This document shows positions 35,101-47,100 of a stretch of DNA of 64,000 nucleotides, in pieces. The notes under the pieces were generated by a model that did not search any database, was not told where the DNA came from, and saw nothing but the letters and a program-made list of their open reading frames with translations. The DNA is from Dastarcus helophoroides (taxonomy: Eukaryota; Arthropoda; Insecta; Coleoptera; Bothrideridae): NCBI GenBank assembly GCA_028583605.1, contig CM053331.1, positions 5,986,508-6,050,507 of the forward strand, written 5' to 3'. Within the stretch, counting starts at the first letter, position 1. Each line of letters opens with the position of its first letter. The position numbers were made by a program, and so were the translations under genes.

Positions 35101-38100
35101 ACAAGTACTATCATGGGAGGTGCTCGCAGGAACTAATAGGATTGATCCCCCCAAGGGCAAGATTTTTGAGGCATACAAGACAGTCGGAGACAGCAAATTG
35201 CTATGCGGCCCAGTTTGACACAGTGAGGACTTCTATCTACGGAGGCTCTTTTTTCTACAGAACTGTCAAGCTGAGGAACTTGTTACTGAACGCAATTTTC
35301 CCCAAAAATTACAACCTATCCTTGTTTAAGGAGGCGGTTCATCGCCATCTCTCCTTGTTTCCTCATTCGACTCACGGTGCTTTGAAGGCATAATGGGGTT
35401 GCCCTTTACGAGTGAATTGAACTTAAAAAAAAACCGAAGAATGCCTCATGGATTCAACTAACCAAAACATTAGACCAGAAATCCTCCAAAATAAATTCTC
35501 TTGTTGATCGAAGGGAGGCAGTGACACAACACGTGCTTGAGACTCTCACTTTCTTCTAAATATTCCCAACAGCTTAAATCATTTATGATATCCATTTTAA
35601 GAAGATGTTTATTTGTTCTCCAGGAACCACTCCAAATCCACACAGGTCTTCTGAGGTTCTTCCTTGAGAATTGCATGCACAATTTCAGCGCGCCCAGTGT
35701 TTACCATAAATTTCTTCATTTAGTAAAATTCCTACGATTGACTGAGTCAGAGGAAGAATCGATTCTGGTCCAAGAGTGTCCCTTCGAATGCTTGCTTAGG
35801 ATAGAATAGAATAGAATATCCTTTGATCTTCATCAGGTTGACTGCAATGTGATGACGTTCTGAAAAAACCAGTGGCGGCTCTTAGCTAAAATAAGTGCGG
35901 GTGCTGCTTCAGAAAATATTCAGCTTTTGTGTCAAATTCAAACTGATTTATTTTTAAATATTTAAAAGTTCTTATTCCCATTGTAAAATTATTTTCTACA
36001 TAATTTAGCAAATGTTCGGAAAACAGTCGAAATTACAAGATTAAAATTGTAGTTTCTATGAAAAAGGGTTTTATTTTCCAGAAAGCGGTAAAAATTAATT
36101 AACGTTTTGGTAAAATAATTAAAAATTTGAAATTATATTTTAGCATTTTTGAAGAAATCTTCGAATTTGCAACAAAGTTTTTAACGATATTTCAATAAAA
36201 ATCACTCAGCTTCAGGATTAAAGTCAATAAAAAAAGTGATAAAACATCGAAATTTGAAGATAAAATTCCAAATTTCGGGAAAAAGTCGAAATTTACAGAA
36301 AGAAATTATTTAACCTTGGAAAAAACTCTCGAAATAACTCTGGTATTTAAACAGATCTGAAACCTAAAATTTCGATAAATAGAATTAACGTTCTAAAAAA
36401 GCCAGTGGCGGCTCTTAGCTAAAATAAGTGGGGGTGCTGCTCCAGAAATATTCATCGTTTGTGTCAAATTCAAACTGATTTAGTTTTAAATATTTAAAAG
36501 TTTTTATTCATATTGTAAATTTATTTTCTACATAATTTAGCAAAATTTCGGAAAACAGTCGAAATTACAAGATTAAAATTGTAGTTTCTATAAAAAAGCG
36601 GTAAGAAAGCGGTAAAAATTAATCAAGGTTTTGGTAAAATAATTAAAAATTTGAAATTATATTTTAGCATTTTTGAAGAAATCTTCAAATTTGCACCAAA
36701 GTTTTTAACGATATTTCAATAAAAATCACTCAGCTTCAGGATTAAAGTCAATAAAAAAAGTGATAAAACATCGAAATTTGAAGATAAAATTCCAAATTTC
36801 GGGAAAAAGTCGAAATTTACAGAAAGAAATTATTTAACCTTGGAAAAAACTCTCGAAATAACTCTGGTATTTAAACAGATTTGAAACCTAAAATTTGGAT
36901 AAATAGAATTTAAATTTAAAATGAAGCTTTCAAAATAGCGTCAATATCTTTTCGAAAATGTAAAAATTGTTAATTTATAATTTTACATTAAAAAAATATA
37001 AAATGAATGTGTAAAATGAAAATATTTTGAAAAAAGTTATCACAATTTACAAAAATATTGAAAAAAATGTTGAAATATAGTCGACAAAAATAGTCAACAA
37101 TTTCAAAAAATATGGAGATTTAAAAAAATCTAGATTTTCAAAAAAAAATCGAAATCTTTTAAAAAAAACCAAAATTTTGAAAAGTTGGGGAAATTTTTAA
37201 AAATACTAAAAATTTTGAAAGAAAATCCAAATATTTTAAAAATAAAAAGTTCGCCAAAAATTAAAAATTTCGAAAAATATCTGAATCTTTAGAAGCATTA
37301 ATTTTTTTAAAAATCGGAAAAAGGTGCAGCTTTCAGGACTCAAAATTATGAAAAAGTCCATATTTTACAAATACTCGACGTTTTTAAAAATTTTTGAAAA
37401 AAAATTGCAATTTTCAAAAAAGTCAAGATGTTTAAAAAGTCGAAGTTATGAAAAAATCAAGGCTTCGAACCGTTATTATTTTCGTTCCGGTTTTCGGTTT
37501 TCGTTCCGAAAAAAAAATTATATCGATTTAGTTCCGGTTTTCTTTCCGACAAAAATAACGGTTTTTTTTCGGTTTTGGTTTTCGGTGCAGCTGCGAGTGA
37601 CTAATTTTTAATTTTTTATTTAAAAGAAAGACAATATTTCAAGTAATCTCGAAACAAAAGTCCGAATTTCAAAAAAATAGACAACCGCCCTCGTAGTTCA
37701 TGAAATGTTCGGAAATTTCAAAAAATGTTTACATTCAATAAAAATCGACGTTTTCAAAAAAAAGGCAAAATCGTCAACAAAATCGAAATTTTGAAAAAAA
37801 AAGTATTCAAAGTTGGAGAAAAGACGGAATGAGGTACAATTTGAAAAATAAATATAATGTTATAAAAAACCCAAAATTTTTAAAAATCTGAGCTTTTAAA
37901 AAACTATATTTTTCAAGTATGGTAAAAGAATTTCAAAGAATGGAAATTTGAGAAAATTTTCAAAAAAAAACCACTTTGAAAAAAGCCGAATTTTATAAGT
38001 TTCAAATTTCAAAAAAGACAACTTTCGACAAGAAGCAAAAATTTTGAAAACAAAAAATTGATAAAAAACTCGATGTTACCAAAAACAGTTCACGTAGAGC

Positions 38101-41100
38101 TTAAATTTGAAAGAAAAGGTCAATTTTCCAAAGTAATTTAAAATTTTCTGCAGGAAAGCCAAAATTTAGAAAAAACTCGAAATTATCGAAAAGTTGAAAT
38201 TTTGAAAAGTCGTTACATTAAATGTTATCAGTAATTTCAAGTGGAAACTGGGGGTGCCTATGTGCGAGCCGCCACTGAAAAAAGCGATGATTTGTCACTA
38301 TCACCTTACTCGCTGTACCCCAAGATCATTCAGGTGGATTTTGAAACAGTAAAACTAAACAGTTACTTGATTTATATTAAATGGTAAAGTGACTTTTGCT
38401 CAACTCAGTTGCTAATAGTTGCTGCTGTTTTAGATCTTCGTAAAGTTGAACACAGAACGTGTAACCTGCGGGTGAAAATACAGAAAGAAGAATCGCCTCC
38501 ACCTACCCCCGAAACAGAAGGTGTTGATGACGAAATAGAAGAAGCGTACCAAGCAACTGTGAGCGTTCAGAGTATGTTGAAGGGACGTGCAGCCCAAATG
38601 TTGGTAAGACGTCTTCGATTGAATATTAGTCTTGTTTCAGATTTACTAAGACTTGTTGATAAATCATTTGAATTTTTGGGAACATTCAAACAAAAAGCGT
38701 AATTACCCCGTTTTACTATTACTTTTTTTTGGTGGAACGGACTGGTCCTTGGTTGTCTTCAAAAATTGAAATAGAAATATTGTCCCCTGAAACCAAGAAA
38801 GGTTAAAAAATACAACAAAGGTTGCTCTAACGCATTTTGACAGCCAAGCTCTCATCTTCAGAGAGTATCTCTCTGAAGATGATTGCTTGACTGTTTTCCA
38901 CGTTCCTCTTAGAAATAAATGCACATGCTTACACTTAACGATACACCAATACGGTCATTCATTCAGCCACCCAACTTTGTTGAGAAACTGAAGAACGTCC
39001 CTTGGATGCGCCTCTCTCATACTATATTACTAGATGTTTTCCCAAAATAGAGACTTCCCGAAGTAAGTGTGGGATATAAATATACGCGCTTCCCCATTAT
39101 GATTCATTCAGTAATTCAGATTCATGTTATTCGCTGTATTACATTATGTTTCTCTATATAAATAACGTGTTTAAATGACTGTTTATTTTATAATCGAATC
39201 ATGTAAATATATACACCAATACCTCGCTTTGCGTCGTTTCGTTTTGCATTTTTTCGAAGTTACATCGCTGCTTAATTGGTACTAATTTTCACTATGCGTC
39301 GTTAGATTTTCGAGGTTGCGTTGTTTTGGGTTCGAGTCTTTAATTTTTCTTTTAAAATTTTATGAAAATTTCTTTTTTTTATAAAAGATGGCACCACTTT
39401 TGTTTGTAATTGCGCCATACCATCAAAACTGGGGGATTCCCTTTCTAACCGAAAATCAACGCAATTTTAATACAGTTTTATTTTCACTTTGTTTTGATAA
39501 TTTTAGAGTTCAGTTTCAATTACGTAGTGTGTTGTGGTTTTTGTAACGTTTTAATTAGTGTGTTGTGCTTTTTTTAAAAGAGAATAATAAATTTTTACGG
39601 GTTGTTTCTGGTTACAAAAAAAGGTATTTTTTCAGTTTATCTATTGGGAGAGTTATATTTTTTTTACATACACTTGTAATTTTTTTAGCCAAATGAGTGG
39701 AAAGGGCGCTGCTGGTAGAATAACCAAAAATAAAAAAAACTATCAGCTTGGAGACAAAATTAGATATTCTGCGACGATTTTATAAGGGAGAGAAGACTGT
39801 GGAGGGAGCAAAAGTTGTTGGTCTGGCTGTAACAACTGTCAGAACTATTAGAGATAGAGATGGGGATAAAATAGGAGAGGCTGCAAAATCTGCAACATCA
39901 TTAGATGCTAAAACGATGACCCCTACAAGGAGTGCTTTGATGATCAAAATGGAGTCCTTGCGTTCTATTTGGATTGAAAATTAAGTTGCGCAGAGAATAC
40001 CATTTAGTAAAATGGTAATTCAGACGAAAGCAAAAAGCTTATTTGATGACATAAAAAGTAAAGCAGTATCCAACGATAATGCTAGTGGTAGTAATACAGA
40101 CAAGAATAAAACATTTGAAGCTAGTCAGGGCTGGTTTGAGAGATTCAAGACTCGAGCAAATCTGCACAGCAATGCTCTTAAAGGCGAAGCAGCTAGCGCT
40201 GATTTAACTGCTGCAGAACGCTACAGACAGAGTTAAAAGCATTAATTCATGAAGGTGGCTACGATCCGAAACAAGTCTTTAATGTTGACGAGACTGGGTA
40301 ATTTGGAAACGTCTACCTAACAGAACTTTCATATCTAAAACAGAAAAATCTGCGCCAGGATTTAAAGCTAGCAAGGATAGACTGACTCTTCTTCTTGGTG
40401 GTAAAGCAGATGGTGATTTCAAATTTAAACCATTTCTCATTTATCAATCAGAAAATCCAAGAGCTATGAAAGGTTGTTCAAAGAATCTGCTTCCTGTCCA
40501 CTGACGAGCATGGATGAGGACATCATTATTTCAAAACTGGGTTTCAACTTGTGCTATTCCAGAAATTAAAGCTTATTGCAACAAGGAAAACTTAAACTTC
40601 AAGGCTTTGGTCCTAGTAGATAATGCTCCTGGCCACCCAGTTTAAGTTGATGAGTTGTCAGAAAACGTGAAATTTGTATTTTTGCCACCTAATACATCAG
40701 TTATTCAGCCGTTGGATTAGGGAGTAATATCGACTTTTAAAAGTTATTACCTTCGACGAACATTTAAACTTCTTTTAAGTGAAACTGATGGACAAGATAA
40801 GCCTACCATGCTAGAGTTTTGGAAAAAGTTCAACATTATGAAAGCCATAGAAATTATTTCCGATTCGTGGGAGGAGATTAAACCATCTTGCATGAATGGT
40901 GTTTGGCGCAAAATATGGCCTGAATGTGTTCACCGAATATGCGCTGCAGAAGTTGATGGTTTACCAGCTGTTCGTCATGAAATTTCTAATTTAGCTAGAG
41001 AGCCTAATTTTGAAGGTATGGAGGAGACTGACATAAATGAATTGCTAACCTCGCACAACCAAGAATTCTCTAATGAAGAACTATTGCAACTGGAATTGCA

Positions 41101-44100
41101 ATTTGCTAATGAAGAAGATGACAGTGACCGTTCAATAGAAATCTCCGAAGAACAAAATTTAACCTCCAAACAAATTTCCAAAGCGATGTGTTTGATTGAC
41201 GAAGCTATGGAGATTTTTTAAAAAACGATCCTGACAACGGAAGGAGTTTTAAAGTGTCCCAGGCGGTAGCTACGAATATCAATTGCTACAAGGAAATTTA
41301 TTTTATGTTGAAAAAAAAAGCTGTTTAGCAAACATTGAACCAATTTTTTGTGAAAGAAAGCCGACTTACGACAACAGCCGCTATGGACTCATCAGACAGT
41401 GATTAATTTTAAATTTGTTTTTCATAAATTAATTGAATAGTTTATTTTGTTTTAATTGAATACGATTTTATTTTTGTTTTTTGTATGTATGTAATAAAAT
41501 TTTATATTATTTTTGTTTTTTAAATGTTTACTTTGTTCAATTTCCTTTTTAAAAAGTAGTATTTTCGTACCCCTGGAACCTATCTTCGATCTTTACATGG
41601 TTTGCTATAGAAAATCTTTACTTTGCGTCGTTTCAATTTGCGTCGTATTTTTTTAGAACGTAACCCCGACGCAAAGTGAGGTATTGGTGTACTCGAAGTA
41701 TTTAAGGTAATCAGTGACGTATATAGCTTCTTCTTAATGAGAGGATAGATCTATTTTTCTGAAAAAAACTATTTTTCGTGTATGCCAATACAAAATAGCT
41801 CAGTATTTTTGGAACAAACCTCGTCTCATTGCACTTAAATCACCTATATCTTGTCTTGGTGCAGATTTATGAAGGAAGAGACAAATGTAGGGAGCTAATC
41901 ATGGAACTGAAGTACAGTCAAGGATTGCTTGACGAACAAAAGAAGCAGCTTAACGAAAATCGTCTAAAGATCAAATCCAAACAAAGGGAAGAAGATATAC
42001 AAATTGATAAGGTACCAAACACTTTCGCCCAAAGTTAAACGCATTAACAAAGAAGCCTTTTCCAGATTGAAAAACTTAAGAAATCGCTGAATAAACTCGA
42101 AGGTAGTATAGTTGGGTCGCTGTTGGACTTCCTCAATAAAGAACTGAAACGCTTACTCGACGAAAGAAGAGCTCACGCCATCTGTTTCCTCCACGAAAGA
42201 GAAAGGACGGATAGGGAAGCCGCAGAAGCTGGTAGAAGACAACAGGAGTTGAGGAGGAGAAGAGAACATGACGAAATGTTCAAGCAAGTGATCAAAGTCC
42301 ATCAAGATACAGTGGACCTCTATCTCCAGGACATCGTAACTGAAGGGATGGAATTCGCTTCTGAAGAGGAGGCGGAAGATTACGTTAGGAAACTCTCGGA
42401 AAAAATAGAGCAAGAAGCTTTGGCCACCATTGATGAAGAGTAAGTAGCGTAACATATACTCAAAGTAACATACACTTAGTATAAGGTTAGAGTCTAGTTA
42501 AATTTAGTAAAAGAAAAGTTTTTACTTGAAAATATTTGACACTAAAACCACTCAATGGGAATATTTTGGCAAAATACAGGACCAAGACTTGCATATTTTG
42601 TAATGAAAGTCTACTTTCGGGGTCTAAACTCAAATATAAACTCATTTCACCAACACCTTCAAAATGAAAGACCCCATGTGCTGTCTCTGACAGAAACCCA
42701 AGTCTCCCAATCCATCAATACAGTCCATTTGCTTTGCCCTAACTACGACTTGCGAAATTTTGACACAAGAGGGGAATTTGTGCTTTTACGCGAAGCGACC
42801 TGTCCTATCAACGAGAAGAAGCACTGGAATCTGCTGATCATGATGTGATTTGGCTAAAAATCTGCTCCAAAAGCGAAGTAATGTTCATCTGTTCACTTTA
42901 TTTGTCTCCAAACGATCCCTCATATAGACAGCTCTTCTCTAATCTCTCCTTGATCACCTACAGATGAATTATCCAAACGCTGAGCTTGTCTTTCTCGGTG
43001 ACTTCAACGTACACAACATCCCCTGGTTGAAGTTTTCTTCCCGAACTGACGACGCGGGAAGGGTGGCACAGGCTTTCGCCATCACTTGTGGACTATCCCA
43101 ATTAGTTGAGGAACTCACAAGAATTCCTGATGTAGATACCCGTCAACCTAATCTACTCGACCTTTTCCTTACCAATTCACCAAATTCGTATAAAATCTCC
43201 GTGACTGCTTGGAAATTCGGATCATAGCAGCCTCTCGCTCGCTTCATGTACCACCTCCTTCCCAGACGCAGTTCCGTAGGGTTTGACACTTTAACTCTGC
43301 AAACTGGGAAGAATTAAGAGACTTCTTTGCATCTTTCCCATGGCAGGAAGTCTGCTTTAACTCAGACAACCCTTCCTTAGTCGCCGAATCCATCACTATT
43401 CTGATTGGTATGGAATGCTCAATTCCCCACCCCCAAAAGAAGTCTGCCACCAGTAAATCTTGCTTCAGTTGGCGGGCTGTCTCCTGCAAAAATCGCGCAT
43501 ATCGTCGTTGGCGAAATAATCCCTCAGTCGAGACTCGAACCATATTTGTAGATGCACGAAATTCTTGTAAACAGGTTATTGACGAGGCAAAAGGTGATTT
43601 CGATCGTAAAGTGCGCCAGAGGCTTATCAACTGTCCGAACGGTTCAAGGTCCTTTTGGGGATTTGCAAAGTCGATTGGAAAGAATTTTACATCTTCAAAT
43701 TTTCCACCTTTACTCGATGAAAATAGCAATATTGCTACTACCTCCAAAGAAAAGGCTGACATGTTAGCCTTAATGTTTCCCGAAAATTCCAATCTTGATT
43801 CTTGAAATGCAGAACCTCCTATTCTTCCTAAGGTTGACACTTGATGCGGCTGAAGTTGTTTTCAGACAACGCACAATCAGGAAGATTCTCTTTGACCTGG
43901 CGACAACTCGAAAGCTTCTGGCCTTGATGGTATTCCCGCTATTGTTCTTAAGAAGTGCCCCCCAGAATTGACTCCTGTCCTAAGCAAATTGTTCACACTC
44001 TCTTACAACATGTGTATTCCCTAACATTTGGAAATCTGCTAGAGTGAAGCCTGTCCCTAAAAAGGAAAAAAAGGAATCTGGCTAACAACTATCGCCATAT

Positions 44101-47100
44101 ATCGTTGTTACCCATTATATCTAAAGTGATGGATCGAGATTCTCAAATATCTGGAGGAAAATAGAATCATCTCAGACAGGCAATAAGGTTTTAGACAACA
44201 ACGTTCCACTGGCGATCTACTGGCATATGTTACTCATATCTGTAACTCAACTATGGAAAAACATGGTGAGGCTAGATTGCGGCATTGGATATCTCAAAGG
44301 CTTTCGACAGAGCCTGGCACCGATCTCTTCTCGCCAAATTAACATCTTATGGTCTTCCACCTGGACTCTGTCATTTGATATCCAATTTTCTCACTGACAG
44401 ATCTCTTCAGGTCGTCGTCGCTGGCATCTCATCATTTGCGATTAACGCAGGGGTGCCTCAGGGGTCTATTCTGTCTCCTACTCTATTTCTGTCACACATA
44501 AACGATATCTTAGCTACAACTTCCAATCCTATATACAGCTACGCAGATGATAGCAGGGCTTCGAACCATAATTATTTTTGTTCCGGTTTTCGGTTTTCGT
44601 TCCAGCAAAATTTATATCGGTTCAGTTCCGGTTTTCGTTTCGACAAAAGTAACGGTTTTTTCCGGTTTTCTGATTTCGATTCAGTTCCGGGTGATTCATT
44701 TTTTTGATTTTTAAAATTGTTTAGAAGTTTTGGTAAATATACTTACCTGTTTTCGATATTTTAACTTTTTTCTTTTGAAGTTTTAAATCTAAACTTGTAT
44801 GTACTTTTTATTAGTATTTTTTTCCCCAAAATTTCGACTTTCAATAAAATTTAGTCTTTCCCTAGCAAGTATAATCATTTTCATCGATATGTCGACTTTG
44901 ATTCTTTAATTCTAGACATTTTTCTCGAAATTTTGAGCTAAGACTCGAACTTTAAGTTTAAGTTGGGAATTTTCGACTTTTACCTTGAAAACTCAGAATT
45001 TTTAGAACTTGAAACTGTGAGATTAATTTTGAAAGATTGTTAATCATAAATTTAGCTAGTTTTTTGTCAACATTTATACTTTTTCCAAGAATGTTAATTT
45101 TTTCTTAAAATTTGGATATTCTTTCGAGATTTTGGGGATTAAAATTTAAAATAAAAAATAACATAAAATATTCAAATTCAAATTAGCACTTTTGCATTTG
45201 AAATCTAACTTCTGTTAATATTTTTGGGAAAAATTCAAAATGTTTAATTTAAATGTGTATTTTAAGCGGAACAATAAATAATCCACAAAAAATGCAAGTC
45301 CAGTGATTTCTAAATTTTAATTTTCTATAGAAAAAGTGAAATTTCAAGATCAGCGACAAATATTCTGACAAAAAAACACGAATTTCAATCTTAAAGACGA
45401 AATTGTAGAAAAAATTTTAGCTGTAGCTGAAAAGTTCGTGAAGAGATTTAATATTTCGAGATCCAATTTTGGACACAAAAGTTCAAGGAGCAAACTTTCG
45501 AGTTAATACCGAAAGATTCGCGAAAAAAATAAATATTTAAAAAACAATTTTTGACTTCTAAATTCTAAACAATCTGAAAAAAATATCTCAATTTCGAGAC
45601 TAATGTCGAGATCTTGAGAAAAAAATCAAAGTTTTCAGAATAAAAATTACTATTTTAGCTTAAACAAAATCGTCGGAAATTTAAATTAGACATTTTTTAA
45701 GAAGTCATCATTTGCTCTAAAAATGTCGACCCCAATTTCAAGATCCCAGCTTTAACTTGGAATATAATGTTGTATTTTCCCCGAAATTTGTAAATTTCAA
45801 GAATAAATTTGAAGTAACGAGATTTCAACGAAAATTTTAAGAAAAAAAATCATATCTTAGAATTTTAGGAAGTTTTATGAAGTCGTCAGTGCATAAAACC
45901 ATAAAAATTTAAATTTGGGATTTGGAAAAAAATTGAATACTAAAAAAGATGGAATTTGAAAGAAGAAATTGACGAAAAATTGAACATTTGACTAATACCT
46001 TCAACAAATAGAGATATCAAATTAGGAACGGAAAATTGAAGTTTAACGAAAGAATTAAAATTGAACTTTTTTATAAAAGAGTTCAAATTTTCAGAAACAC
46101 TTGAATTTGCAAATAAAAATGTAAGGAAAGCCCAGTTTCCCTAGCTTTAATAAAAAACATGCTACTGCTTTATTCTAAAGCTATAACGGAGATATTTTTC
46201 TTATTTTAAACTTGAAATTTTAAGAGAAAAGAAATATTTTGAGTTATTTTTAATGAAAGTGAAAATTTAAAAAAAATGTCGAAAATTTTGGAAAAAGATT
46301 CAAGTTAAAATTTTAATTTGGTTTGAAATTGTGAGAATAAAGTCAATATTTTCCAGAAAATGTGGAAATTGCTAGTTTCTAATCTAATTTTCAAACAGAA
46401 ATAAGAGATTGAAAGTAAACTTCTAATTTTGAGAATCAAAGTTGCACGGATTTGTGTAAAATTTTAAAAAAGAAATTGAAATCTGTAAAAACAAATTCCA
46501 AACTGAAGGGTAAAATAAAAACTGTTTTAACAAACCGAAAGAAACCGATCTTTTTTTCCGGTTTCACTCCGGTTTTCGTTCCGACGAAAATAACGGTTTT
46601 TTTCGGTTTCCGGTTTTCGGTTCAGTTCCGGTTGGAAGCCTTGGATGATAGTAACTTTGTGTCATTTTTTTTCCTCCGACAAATCATTGTCTATTGCTGC
46701 TTTAGATCGACTAAGGGAACAGCAGATACAGACGATTAATCGGGATCCCGGGATTATTCTGGAATGGGGTAAGGACAATTTGGTGGATTTCAACGCTTCA
46801 AAAACTCAGGCCGAGGTTTTCTCTAAGGAAACATCAAGGGATAATGCAACAAACGTACTAATGGACGATAAGATCCTTCCGATGGGACCTAATCTATCTA
46901 TCCTAGGAATGAATGCGAGCACTAACTTCTCTTGGGACGATCATGTGCACGCCATTGGCAAATCCTCAGAAGCTAGGCTTTCTTTTTAGAGCTAAAAAGT
47001 ATTTTACATCTCATCAGCTCCTCACACTATACAAGTTAGGCCAACACTAGTCAATACTGTTGTTATGTTTGGAGTTCAGCCCCAAACCACACTTTAGCTC

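Noticed and set aside
43244..43840. A 198-codon - strand open frame
   Set aside because: It is the shadow of the Jockey-like LINE coding on the + strand.
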